A stretch of DNA of 14,109 nt from an uncultured Clostridia bacterium (GTDB taxonomy: Bacteria > Bacillota > Clostridia > Oscillospirales > Acutalibacteraceae), in NCBI GenBank assembly GCA_946628455.1, contig CAMOWP010000036.1, forward strand, positions 1-14,109. Reading direction: 5' to 3'. This document shows positions 1 through 7,428 of this stretch, in pieces. The position numbers were made by a program, and so were the translations under genes. Positions within the stretch are counted from its first letter, which is position 1, and every line of letters begins with the position of its first letter. The notes beneath the pieces were generated by a model, which was not told the DNA's origin, ran no database searches, and saw nothing but the letters and a program-made list of their open reading frames with translations.

Positions 1-1
1 C

Positions 2-394
2 AAGAATATTGAGGAGCTTGTTATGGGCGATTTAAAGCGCACCTTCAAGCCCGAATTCCTCAACCGTCTTGATGAGATTATCGTTTTCAGCCAGCTTGAG
101 AAGGACGATATAAGAGAAATTGCAAGGCGTATGCTTCGCACTCTTGAAAAAAGGCTTTCCGAGCTTGAAATCGGTATCGAATTCACTGACGCCGCAATTG
201 ACGAGCTTGCAAACGCAGGCTTTGATAAAACCTACGGCGCAAGACCGCTGAGACGTGAAATTCAGTCAAAGATTGAGGACAGACTCTCCGAGCTTATCCT
301 CGAGGAGAAAATCAAAGCAGGAGATACCTGCACGGTTGATTTTGCAGACGGAGCTTTCACATTTACCCCAAAGGCTGCCGAAAAAGCAGCATAA
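2..394 (+). CDS. clpC: ClpC-type ATP-dependent chaperone, C-terminal part (partial)
   Basis: This is the C-terminal end of a class-I Clp/Hsp100 AAA+ unfoldase, which uses ATP to unfold proteins, normally for the ClpP protease in the cytoplasm. The reading frame is already open at base 2, so the start lies outside the window and about 130 residues are visible. The segment FKPEFLNRLDEIIVF is the conserved end of the second AAA+ module, carrying its arginine finger region. It is followed by the small C-terminal (D2-small) domain with GFDKTYGARPLRR, the sensor-2 motif with its key arginine. ClpC is preferred over ClpB because of the ClpC-like run IEFTDAAIDEL and the IEDRLSELIL helix; without the N-terminal half, ClpE or ClpB cannot be fully excluded. 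The tail is alanine- and lysine-rich. A terminator follows 6 bases after the stop. Confidence 0.9.
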   Translation, partial: KNIEELVMGDLKRTFKPEFLNRLDEIIVFSQLEKDDIREIARRMLRTLEKRLSELEIGIEFTDAAIDELANAGFDKTYGARPLRREIQSKIEDRLSELILEEKIKAGDTCTVDFADGAFTFTPKAAEKAA

Positions 395-400
395 TAAAAT

Positions 401-436
401 ACGGCGCGGATTTAACGTCTGCGCCGTTATTTTTTT
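401..436 (+). terminator. Rho-independent terminator of the clpC-like gene
   Basis: Arms ACGGCGC (401-407) and GCGCCGT (421-427) form a 7-bp GC-rich stem with a 13-base loop, followed by TATTTTTTT. It lies directly after the clp stop and separates it from the gdhA promoter. Confidence 0.85.
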
Positions 437-475
437 GCGCCTGCAATAAAAATGCCATAAAAATTTTTAAACTCC

Positions 476-504
476 TTGACAACGAGCCTAATAAGTATTA
501 AAAT
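476..504 (+). promoter_or_regulatory. Sigma-A promoter of gdhA
   Basis: TTGACA at 476-481, a 17-base spacer and TAAAAT at 499-504. This is one mismatch from consensus. The predicted start near 511 gives a leader of about 34 bases with AAGGAG at 531-536, 8 bases before the gdhA ATG. This fits strong constitutive expression; no operator-like palindrome was seen around it. Confidence 0.85.
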
Positions 505-544
505 TTTATAGGCAACTTTTGAATATTTAAAAGGAGATGTTACT

Positions 545-1894
545 ATGAACGAGTACATTGAAAAGGTCATAAAGACCGTCGAGGCGAGAAACCCCGAGAA
601 GCCTGAATTTATTCAGACTGTCAAAGAGGTTTTCGGCTCTCTTGAAAAGGTTATTGACGAAAATCCCGAGTATGTTGAGGCTGACATTCTCGGAAGAATG
701 GCTGAGCCTGAGAGATTCATCACCTTCCGCGTTGCATGGGTTGACGACGAGGGTAAAACTCAGGTTAACAGAGGCTTCAGAGTTCAGTTTAACTCTGCAA
801 TCGGTCCCTTCAAGGGTGGTCTCCGTTTCCACCCCTCAGTAAACAGCTCAATTATTTTCTTCCTCGGCTTTGAGCAGACCTTTAAAAACTCCCTTACAGG
901 TCTTCCTATGGGCGGCGGCAAGGGCGGCTCTGACTTTGACCCGAGAGGCAGAAGCAACGGCGAAATTATGCGTTTCTGCCAGGCGTTTATGACAGAGCTT
1001 TATCGCCATATCGGTCCGAACATTGACGTTCCTGCAGGCGATATCGGCGTTGGCGGAAGAGAAATCGGTTATCTCTTCGGCCAGTACAAGAGAATCAGAG
1101 ATTCTTATGATAACGGCGTTCTTACAGGCAAGGGTCTTGAATACGGCGGCTCTCTTATCCGTCCTGAGGCTACAGGCTACGGCGCTGTTTACTATACTCT
1201 CGAGGTATTAAAGCACGAAAACGACACTATCAAGGGCAAGACCGTTGCTGTTTCAGGCTTCGGTAACGTTGCATGGGGCGTTTGTAAGAAGCTCGCTGAG
1301 CTCGGAGCAAAGGCTGTAACGATTTCAGGTCCTGACGGATATGTTTACGACCCTGACGGAATCATCACAGATGAAAAGATTAACTATCTTCTTGAAATGA
1401 GAGCTTCAGGCAGAGACAAGGCTCAGGATTACGCTGACAAGTTCGGCTGCGAATTCCACGCAGGCGAAAAGCCGTGGGGCGTTAAGGTTGACATCGCAAT
1501 GCCTTGCGCAACTCAGAACGAGGTTACTCTTGACGAGGCTAAGAAGATTCTTGCAAACGGCACAAAGTATTATATCGAGGTTGCAAATATGCCTACAACA
1601 GAGGAAGCAACAGAGCTCTTTATGAATACTGACGGCGTTATCATTGCTCCTTCAAAGGCAGTTAACGCAGGCGGCGTTTGCGTATCAGGCCTTGAAATGA
1701 GCCAGAACAGCCAGCGCCTTGCTTGGACTGCAGAAGAGGTTGACGAGAGACTTCACAACGCTATGATTAACATTCATAAGCAGTCTGTTGAAGCAGCTGA
1801 AAGATATGACCTCGGCTATGACCTCGTTGCAGGCGCTAACATCGCAGGCTTCGAAAAGGTTGCAAGAGCAATGCTCCAGCAGGGTATCTATTAA
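545..1894 (+). CDS. gdhA: Hexameric glutamate dehydrogenase, clostridial type
   Basis: It interconverts 2-oxoglutarate plus ammonia and glutamate in the cytoplasm, linking nitrogen and carbon metabolism. The 449 residues match the usual length of the small hexameric class (about 450). Visible catalytic residues are K90 (GPFKGGLRFH), K114, the active lysine K126 in LPMGGGKGGSDFDP, and D166 in PAGDIGVGGREIGY. All line up with K89, K113, K125 and D165 of the Clostridium symbiosum enzyme with an offset of one. The Rossmann domain follows with GFGNVA at 238-243, and the C-terminal part keeps APSKAVNAGGV. The coenzyme-selecting positions F239, P263 and D264 match the NAD-specific C. symbiosum enzyme, so NAD use is more likely than the NADP use often annotated for this family. 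The start is fixed by AAGGAG at 8-base spacing. The gene is monocistronic between its own promoter and terminator. Confidence 0.96.
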   Translation: MNEYIEKVIKTVEARNPEKPEFIQTVKEVFGSLEKVIDENPEYVEADILGRMAEPERFITFRVAWVDDEGKTQVNRGFRVQFNSAIGPFKGGLRFHPSVNSSIIFFLGFEQTFKNSLTGLPMGGGKGGSDFDPRGRSNGEIMRFCQAFMTELYRHIGPNIDVPAGDIGVGGREIGYLFGQYKRIRDSYDNGVLTGKGLEYGGSLIRPEATGYGAVYYTLEVLKHENDTIKGKTVAVSGFGNVAWGVCKKLAELGAKAVTISGPDGYVYDPDGIITDEKINYLLEMRASGRDKAQDYADKFGCEFHAGEKPWGVKVDIAMPCATQNEVTLDEAKKILANGTKYYIEVANMPTTEEATELFMNTDGVIIAPSKAVNAGGVCVSGLEMSQNSQRLAWTAEEVDERLHNAMINIHKQSVEAAERYDLGYDLVAGANIAGFEKVARAMLQQGIY

Positions 1895-1908
1895 TACCGT
1901 TAAAACAA

Positions 1909-1941
1909 TTAAAACGCTACAGTTTTGCTGTAGCGTTTTTT
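1909..1941. terminator. Bidirectional terminator between gdhA and the rhamnosidase gene
   Basis: A 10-bp stem AACGCTACAG (1913-1922) / CTGTAGCGTT (1928-1937) with loop TTTTG, followed by T's to 1941. An AAAA run before the stem gives TTTT on the minus strand, so it can end both convergent transcripts. The minus-strand gene stops 2 bases away. Confidence 0.88.
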
Positions 1942-1942
1942 A

Positions 1943-3913
1943 TTATGCCTCGTTGAAATATTTTAAAAGATATTCAACCACCGCGCCGAACATCGGGTGG
2001 TTGTGGCTTTCGTTGCCTTCCCAGGTTTCCCAGAGAGTCGTCGCGCCGTGAGCCATCATATTGTAAAAGGTGTTTTTCTTTTTGCTTGTCAGCAGCTTTT
2101 TTGCAAGCTCTGCGCGCCCGCTGTCGCAAAGCACTGCTATAATCAGATACGTTCCGAAAATGCCGCTGTCAAACTCGCCGAGAGAGTCATATTTTTTAAC
2201 TAATGCGTCAAGCGTTCTCTCATCGCCGAGCCCGATATCAAGCGCGTATGCGTCCGCCGCTTCCGTGCTTTCGCAGAAGCAGCCCGTTTTTTCATCATAG
2301 AAATTTTCAAGAAAAGCTTCTGTTACTGTATTCTTTTTTTCAGCTAAAGCTGAATAATCCTTGCCGAGTATCTGCGAAATTTCAATAACGCAGCTGAGTG
2401 CCTTGATATAAAAATATGTGTTGACGAACTCGCAGGGGATAAGATTCTTGTTTTGCGGGGAGCACCAGTCTCCGAGGCACCAGCCGCCGTCCTCCTCGCG
2501 GACAACAAGCCCGTTTTCGCTGTGCTTATCCATATAGTCAAGGTAGGCGAGCATATTCGGGTAATAGCTTTCAAGCGTTTCTTTGTCTTTGTAGTGCTTA
2601 TAGAAATTATACGGAACAAAAACTATTGCGCCGCCCCAGCCTCCGGGGCCGCCGCCTCCGCCGTAAAACGGAGCAGTGTGCTGAACGTGACCGTTTTTAA
2701 TATCCTGAGAGTCGGCAATATCGCGCATCCATTTTCTGTAAAAGCCCTCTGCCTCAAAGCAGTCCATAACGGCGTTTGAGGTGAGCTGGCCGTCTCCCGT
2801 GTAGCCGAGCCTTTCGCGGTGCGGGCAGTCCGACGGAATGGAGCAGTGGCTGTTGCTTAGCTGAGTTCTGATAAAGCTGTCGAATATCCACTGAAGAACG
2901 CTCTCGCCGGATTTAAAAACCGCCTTCTGCTTTAAATCGGTGTGAACAACGCAGAATTCCTTAACCTCGGCGTTTCCGAGAAGGTCAAAGTATCTGCAGG
3001 CGTGCCAGGTAAAATGCTGGTGTGCGCAAGGCGCTTTGCCGTCGTGAATGTATTCCTCGCGCTGAATTCTGCTGTTGCCGCCCGTTGATGAAAAATCAAG
3101 AGCGCCGTCAGAGTCAAGAGTTTCGGAAAATCGCAGAGTTATTACCTCGTCGGGCTCTGAACTGTATAAGTCAACAACAGGGAAGCCCGAAACGTTTTCG
3201 CCGAGGTCATATATAGCATAGTCGCCCTTTTTGAAAATAAGCCGAGGCGTTATTTTTCTTATGATTTTATCCTCCGGGCAGTCCTGCCTGCTGAAAACGG
3301 AGGCGGGCGCGTCTGAGGGAGCTGCAAATTTTAAATTCGTTTTATCCCAAACCGTGTTGCCGAAATCGTAGCCTCCGAGCCTTAAATCCTGCTTTTCGCC
3401 GAAATAGATATTCTGCCGCGTTATGAAGGACTTTTTCCAGTAAACCGAGGAGTCGCTTTCAGCTACCGTCTCTCGGTTTTGAGTAACGCAAAAGCACAGC
3501 GACAGCCTGCCGTAAGGCTTAACACCCTCGTTGCGGCTTTCGTACTGGCAGAACCAGCCCCCGCCTATGTGGAAAACAAGCGAGTTTTCGCCCTCTTTAA
3601 GATACGGAGTAATATTGAATTCCTCAAAGAGAATTCTGTAGGTCATCGTATCGTAAATAGGGTAATTCATATTCGCCGTATCAAGCGGGAGGTAATTTGT
3701 CCAGGCGGGCGCATAAAGGCGGTCTGTTATGCTTTTTCCGTTTAAATAAATTTCGCCAAAGCCGAGCGCGGTCACTCTCAGCAAGGTGTTCTTTACCTCG
3801 CTTAAAGTAAAATCTCTGCGCGCGATTACCGCCTCTGTTTCGTTTTCAAAGCTCAGCCACCGGGCGTTACCGAAAACAGCTTCTTTTGTGTATTCATTAT
3901 CTCTGTTTTTCAT
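1943..3913 (-). CDS. GH78 alpha-L-rhamnosidase-like glycoside hydrolase, cytoplasmic
   Basis: Family-78 enzymes release terminal alpha-L-rhamnose from plant glycosides, pectins or bacterial polysaccharides. Residues about 25-190 are the N-terminal carbohydrate-binding-like beta domains, with IYLNGK, APAWTNY and a GENSLVFHIGGGW block typical of Bac_rhamnosid_N. A further beta domain spans about 215-330. The (alpha/alpha)6 catalytic domain begins near 335: DCPHRERLGYTGD at 362-374 carries the likely general acid E367, and LWETWEG at 627-633 carries the likely base E629, followed by SHNHPMFGAVVEYL. The protein is 656 residues and ends 13 residues after that block, so the usual C-terminal beta-sandwich is missing. 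No signal peptide is visible, so the substrate is probably an imported oligosaccharide or glycoside. An AAAAGG site lies 8 bases before the ATG. It lies 69 bases behind the phosphoesterase gene with no terminator between, so co-transcription is likely. Substrate is inferred from family only. Confidence 0.88.
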   Translation of the reverse strand: MKNRDNEYTKEAVFGNARWLSFENETEAVIARRDFTLSEVKNTLLRVTALGFGEIYLNGKSITDRLYAPAWTNYLPLDTANMNYPIYDTMTYRILFEEFNITPYLKEGENSLVFHIGGGWFCQYESRNEGVKPYGRLSLCFCVTQNRETVAESDSSVYWKKSFITRQNIYFGEKQDLRLGGYDFGNTVWDKTNLKFAAPSDAPASVFSRQDCPEDKIIRKITPRLIFKKGDYAIYDLGENVSGFPVVDLYSSEPDEVITLRFSETLDSDGALDFSSTGGNSRIQREEYIHDGKAPCAHQHFTWHACRYFDLLGNAEVKEFCVVHTDLKQKAVFKSGESVLQWIFDSFIRTQLSNSHCSIPSDCPHRERLGYTGDGQLTSNAVMDCFEAEGFYRKWMRDIADSQDIKNGHVQHTAPFYGGGGGPGGWGGAIVFVPYNFYKHYKDKETLESYYPNMLAYLDYMDKHSENGLVVREEDGGWCLGDWCSPQNKNLIPCEFVNTYFYIKALSCVIEISQILGKDYSALAEKKNTVTEAFLENFYDEKTGCFCESTEAADAYALDIGLGDERTLDALVKKYDSLGEFDSGIFGTYLIIAVLCDSGRAELAKKLLTSKKKNTFYNMMAHGATTLWETWEGNESHNHPMFGAVVEYLLKYFNEA

Positions 3914-3982
3914 AATGATAACCTTTTCGTATTATGATAATCAGCAGCAGCCCGAGGACCGCCGCTGATAAAAAGCTCGTTG

Positions 3983-4654
3983 CTAAATTTTAATAATGTC
4001 GTTAAAAACAACCGTCATTTTTTTGCTTATCGGCATATCCATATGAAGCGAGCCGAAATACCAGTGATTATATTTTACGCTCTTCATAAGCTCGCCGAGG
4101 TAGGTGTTAAGCGGCGAAAAATGCATCTCCTGATTTGTGTGCATTCTTATGAAATCCTTTGCAATTGCGGGCGCCTCGTAGGTCAGAACATAGTTAACCT
4201 CAAAGCCTGCCTCCTTAAGATTTCTTGCACCGTTAATCAGCTCCTCCGACGAGGGCATTTCCTCCTTGAAATAGGTGCCGCTCTCCCGTCTCATTTCAGC
4301 GTCGTCGCTCTCGCCTCCGCCCATAACGAAAAAGGTTTTTCTTTCAAAGGTGAAAATCTCGCCTCTCATAAGGTGAAAGATGTTTGAAGCGATTTTATGA
4401 GCGTTGCCGCCCTTGTATCTGTAAGGCGGATAAGCGCCGAGCATATCAAAATTCTCGTGAACGCCGTCAAGAAAGCATATTGTGTATTTTTTCTTTTCAA
4501 GCTGTTTGAGCGCTTTTTTCTCCTTTGCACTCCCGTCCCAGAGGAAGCCGAAATCTCCGCAGATAATCAGCGTGTCGTCCTCAGTCAGCTTTTTTAGCCT
4601 CGGGTCCCTGAAAAAATCAAGGTCGCCGTGCACGTCTCCCGTAATATATATCAT
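3983..4654 (-). CDS. Calcineurin-like phosphoesterase with degenerate second metal site
   Basis: This 223-residue cytoplasmic protein has the metallophosphoesterase fold in order: GDVHG (6-10), GDFG (33-36), DGVHENFD (63-70), NYVLTYEAP (154-162) and WYFGSLHMD (198-206). The family usually hydrolyses phosphomonoesters or diesters at a di-metal site. Here the metal-1 ligands D7, H9, D34 and H204 are all kept. The residues that bind only metal 2 are changed: N of GNHE is V65, the His after the beta strand is Y159, and the first His of GHxH is S202. Codons at these places (GTT, TAC, TCG) read cleanly. It may be a mono-metal enzyme, have a changed substrate, or bind without catalysis. A sigma-A promoter on the minus strand (4700-4728) precedes it, and a weak AGGAT ribosome site fixes the ATG. 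It leads an apparent two-gene unit with the rhamnosidase. The physiological substrate is not recognisable. Confidence 0.85.
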   Translation of the reverse strand: MIYITGDVHGDLDFFRDPRLKKLTEDDTLIICGDFGFLWDGSAKEKKALKQLEKKKYTICFLDGVHENFDMLGAYPPYRYKGGNAHKIASNIFHLMRGEIFTFERKTFFVMGGGESDDAEMRRESGTYFKEEMPSSEELINGARNLKEAGFEVNYVLTYEAPAIAKDFIRMHTNQEMHFSPLNTYLGELMKSVKYNHWYFGSLHMDMPISKKMTVVFNDIIKI

Positions 4655-4669
4655 ATTTAAAATCCTATC

Positions 4670-4698
4670 TTGTATTATTAATTTTACTGTGGTAATAT
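4670..4698 (+). promoter_or_regulatory. Promoter of dacA
   Basis: TTGTAT at 4670-4675, a 17-base spacer and TAATAT at 4693-4698, with TGG just before the -10 (extended -10). The predicted start near 4705 leaves a short leader before AGGTG (4720-4724) and the ATG at 4733. The -10 box is one base from the -10 box of the opposing promoter. Confidence 0.65.
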
Positions 4699-4699
4699 A

Positions 4700-4728
4700 A
4701 TAATAACTTTTAAATCGGCAGGTGTCAA
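4700..4728 (-). promoter_or_regulatory. Promoter of the phosphoesterase-rhamnosidase unit
   Basis: Read on the minus strand: TTGACA (4728-4723), a 17-base spacer and TATTAT (4705-4700). The match is one base from consensus. Its -35 box lies just upstream of the dacA ATG and overlaps the last bases of the dacA ribosome site, so both transcription units share this sequence. Confidence 0.78.
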
Positions 4729-4732
4729 GTAT

Positions 4733-6154
4733 ATGAAAAAACTGACGTCATTTTTTATGGCTTTTATTATATTGGTTGTATCCTTCTCAGCACTCCCGCA
4801 GAGCGCGCTCGCTAAGGATAAGAATAACGACGAGGGTATTTACGTTGTTTCAAGCGAGGTTTATGCTGACGCTTATATGCTCATCAATCTTGATGACGAC
4901 AGCTATCCCGTTATCGCCCAGAAGAATAAGGATAAGAAAAAATATCCCGCGTCGCTGACTAAAATTGCAACGGCAATGGTAATTATAAACAACGTTAAAA
5001 ATCTTCAGGAAAAGGCAACGGTTTCAAAAAACGCGCTTGACGTTCTTGCAAATACCTACGCTCAGGTTGCAGGGCTTGAGGAAGGGGAGAGCATAACAAT
5101 TGAACAGCTTCTTTCGCTGATTATGGTGCACTCCGCGTGCGACGCGTGTACCGTTGCAGCTGAATACGTTGCGGGAAGCATTCCCGAATTCGTAAAGCTT
5201 ATGAATAACTGGGCAAAGTCGATAGGCTGTACGGGAACGAATTTCGTGAATTGCGACGGTCTCCACGACGATAATCATTACACAACCGCTTCGGATATGG
5301 CGCTTATGACGCTTGAGGCGCTTAAAAACGATACCTTCGTTAAAACCTGCACGCAGACAAGCGTTGAATTCCACGATACAAAGTTTATCCACACAAACTT
5401 TATGCTCGACCCTCAGCACCTCAGCTATTACTATGAGTGGGCAAGCGGAATCAAAACAGGCTCAACCTCGCAGGCGGGCTACTGCGTTATCACAAAGGCT
5501 TCAAAGGACGGCTACAACTATCTTGCAATCGTTATGGATTCGCCTATAAAAAAGATTGACGGAATTGAAACAAAATGCTCTTTTATCGACGCGGCAACGC
5601 TTTTTGACTGGGCGTTTGATTCGCTTAAATATTCCGTTGTTGTTAAAGGTAACGACATCGTTTATGAAATCCCCGTGCTTGACGGAAAGGACGCTGACTC
5701 TGTTCAGCTCGGCAGCACTCAGGATATAACAGCGCTTGTTCCCGCGTCGCTTGACGCGTCAGCCGTTATGATTAAGCCGATTGACCCGCCCGAGGAGCTT
5801 AACGCGCCGATTGTCAAGGGCGATAAAATCTGCGAGGCTGATATAATCTATGCCGACAAGGTTGTTGCAACGGTTGACCTTTGCGCAATGCAGACCGTTG
5901 AGCTTTCAACCTTCCTGACCATCGTTAACGCAGTTAAATCATTTTTAAGCAATAAAATTGTTCTTGCAGCAGTTCTTATCGCAATCGTTCTGCTTATAAT
6001 TTATATTGCCGTTTTTGCTTCAAAGCTCAGGAAGGCAAAAAAGCGCTCGGCTGAAAAGCGCCGCCGCAGAGAGCAGTATGACGAGCAGGTAAACCGCGAA
6101 TACCAGAGAAAGCACGGCAAGCGAGACGATTACCTGCCTCCTCCGAAAAGATAA
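4733..6154 (+). CDS. dacA: Serine D-Ala-D-Ala carboxypeptidase (PBP5/DacF-like, S11)
   Basis: It trims the terminal D-alanine of peptidoglycan stem peptides at the outer face of the membrane and so limits cross-linking. Residues 1-27 are a signal peptide ending SALA|KD. The catalytic domain has SLTK at 74-77 (nucleophile S74, K77) and SGIKTG at 238-243 (KTG 241-243). The middle motif, normally SxN, reads SAC (134-136), so the conserved Asn is replaced by Cys. A beta-rich linker (about 300-395) is followed by one membrane helix (about 408-428) and a strongly basic tail of about 45 residues ending YLPPPKR. This is a C-terminal membrane anchor in place of the amphipathic helix of E. coli PBP5. 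The 473 residues exceed the usual roughly 390-440 because of this tail. It has its own promoter and terminator and is monocistronic. The family is certain; dacA versus dacF naming is not. Confidence 0.92.
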   Translation: MKKLTSFFMAFIILVVSFSALPQSALAKDKNNDEGIYVVSSEVYADAYMLINLDDDSYPVIAQKNKDKKKYPASLTKIATAMVIINNVKNLQEKATVSKNALDVLANTYAQVAGLEEGESITIEQLLSLIMVHSACDACTVAAEYVAGSIPEFVKLMNNWAKSIGCTGTNFVNCDGLHDDNHYTTASDMALMTLEALKNDTFVKTCTQTSVEFHDTKFIHTNFMLDPQHLSYYYEWASGIKTGSTSQAGYCVITKASKDGYNYLAIVMDSPIKKIDGIETKCSFIDAATLFDWAFDSLKYSVVVKGNDIVYEIPVLDGKDADSVQLGSTQDITALVPASLDASAVMIKPIDPPEELNAPIVKGDKICEADIIYADKVVATVDLCAMQTVELSTFLTIVNAVKSFLSNKIVLAAVLIAIVLLIIYIAVFASKLRKAKKRSAEKRRRREQYDEQVNREYQRKHGKRDDYLPPPKR

Positions 6155-6157
6155 AAC

Positions 6158-6189
6158 AAAAAGCAACGGATAGAATTCCGTTGCTTTTT
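6158..6189. terminator. Bidirectional terminator between dacA and the HAAS operon
   Basis: A 13-bp perfect stem, AAAAAGCAACGGA (6158-6170) and TCCGTTGCTTTTT (6177-6189), around a 6-base loop. It is A/T-ended on both sides, so it can stop the plus transcript (dacA) and the minus transcript whose last gene ends at 6200. Confidence 0.9.
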
Positions 6190-6199
6190 ATTTATATGC

Positions 6200-7423
6200 T
6201 TATGAATCCTCGTTAATATCTAAGTATATAAAGCTGTCCGTTTTTTCGTCATAGCGGTAAAGCCTTGATATTTCATATGTTGAAAACAGCTTTTCCTTAA
6301 CGCTGTAAGTAAGCGTTACAAGAGTGCTTTCGCTGTCTTTTTCGTATTCCATAGAGCGCGGAGCAGGCGCATCCGATAAGTTATTATATTCGGTTCTGAA
6401 CTTTTCTTCCGACAGCTCGTCGGCGCTGTAATCGTTTAAAACGTTGTTGTTTTCAAGAGCAAAAGCCGTATATTCTTCGCCCTTATGAAAATCGCCGATT
6501 TGGCATACGTCGAGGAGCTTAATTCCGTATCTGTATTCAGTTCTGATTTTGCTTTCGGTAATTTCACCGTTTAATACCTTTTTCTCAAGCGCAAGGTAGT
6601 ATTCGCTTATTTCCTCTTTCGCATTATCAGCGTTTTTAACTGCGAAAAACGCAAACGCGCAGTTAAGCAATAAGCAACCCGCAATAGTAACGGCAGTCAG
6701 TGACAACAGCGCGTTCTTTATTTTTAAGTCGCGTTTTGTGTTTTCAAGCCTTAAAGTTTTTTGAATGTATCTTAACCCGAAGGAAATCGCAATAATAAAA
6801 ACAAGAACACATACGGCGCACAGAATAAAATCAAGCATATTCATTTTCTGAAACAGCAAACGGTAAGTTTTTACGCCCTCGGCATAATAATTCGCGTTAT
6901 AATGCTTTTTTGCCGTAAGCGTTTTTATAAAATCCGACAGCATATACGGAGCCGTTAAAAAGCTGAAGGCTGCCGTAATGCTCCCTGCAATAAGCAGATT
7001 CCTTCGTTTCCTTTTCAGCCCCGTAAAATAACCCAGGCACGAAATAATTATGCAAAGGCTGACGAAGGGAAAGAGGAAAAGCGGCGATAAATCCGTATAA
7101 AGCTTTTCGTTTGAATATAAAAGCGTTCTGCCAAGCGGTAAGAGCACGTTTATATAAAAGCCGCTTAATAGCGCAGAAATTGTAAGCGCAAGCAAAGCGA
7201 TTGGCAAAACGCCGCTTTTTCTTTTTACGCTGTCAAGCTGCTCGCCGACAAGGTCAGGGTCGCCCATCTGCTCCTCGCTTTTTGCAAGCGCAACGTCGCT
7301 GTCGTAACCGATTTCCTGCCGGAATTTTTCCTTTTCGTCAAGGTGGTCAAAAAGCTCGTTTTCAATTTCAAGCCGTCTTTTTCTGTCGCCGATATGCGAC
7401 AGTACCTTCTCAATGTATTTCAT
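6200..7423 (-). CDS. HAAS-domain five-TM membrane protein (paralogue without RCC1 region)
   Basis: This 407-residue protein opens with a HAAS/permease-prefix helical domain (about 1-66: helices with ENELFDHLDEKEKF, and MGDPDLVGEQLDS). Such domains act as cytoplasmic heads of membrane proteins coupled to PadR regulators. Five hydrophobic helices follow (about 72-92, 113-136, 142-165, 197-219, 237-261), then an extracytoplasmic part of about 145 residues. The N-terminus and the FGLRYI...NTKxDxKIKN segment repeat the gene just upstream, so the two are tandem duplicates. I chose the ATG at 7423, not the ATG at 7468 that adds 15 residues, because MKYIEKVLSHI aligns with the paralogue's start. That ATG is 5 bases after the upstream stop and has no visible ribosome site, which points to translational coupling. 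It is the last gene of the padR operon. Signal and partner are unknown. Confidence 0.8.
   Translation of the reverse strand: MKYIEKVLSHIGDRKRRLEIENELFDHLDEKEKFRQEIGYDSDVALAKSEEQMGDPDLVGEQLDSVKRKSGVLPIALLALTISALLSGFYINVLLPLGRTLLYSNEKLYTDLSPLFLFPFVSLCIIISCLGYFTGLKRKRRNLLIAGSITAAFSFLTAPYMLSDFIKTLTAKKHYNANYYAEGVKTYRLLFQKMNMLDFILCAVCVLVFIIAISFGLRYIQKTLRLENTKRDLKIKNALLSLTAVTIAGCLLLNCAFAFFAVKNADNAKEEISEYYLALEKKVLNGEITESKIRTEYRYGIKLLDVCQIGDFHKGEEYTAFALENNNVLNDYSADELSEEKFRTEYNNLSDAPAPRSMEYEKDSESTLVTLTYSVKEKLFSTYEISRLYRYDEKTDSFIYLDINEDS
7227..7370. repeat. Duplicated HAAS-coding segment, copy 1 (partner 9677-9820)
   Basis: At a constant offset of 2450 bases, 7227-7283 (57 nt) is identical to 9677-9733 and 7322-7370 (49 nt) is identical to 9772-9820. 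The stretch between them has scattered mismatches. Both copies encode the HAAS head. The similarity fades outside this window. Confidence 0.9.
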
Positions 7424-7428
7424 ATTAT

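Noticed and set aside
527..832. A 101-codon frame on the minus strand opposite gdhA
   Set aside because: It is antisense to conserved gdhA codons, with no ribosome site or recognisable protein.
3940..3969. Hairpin ATCAGC/GCTGAT between the phosphoesterase and rhamnosidase genes as a terminator
   Set aside because: Only 6 uninterrupted pairs and no T tract on either strand; at most a weak processing or attenuation element.
3980..4387. A 135-codon plus-strand frame opposite the phosphoesterase
   Set aside because: It is a mirror of conserved phosphoesterase codons; no promoter or domain supports it.
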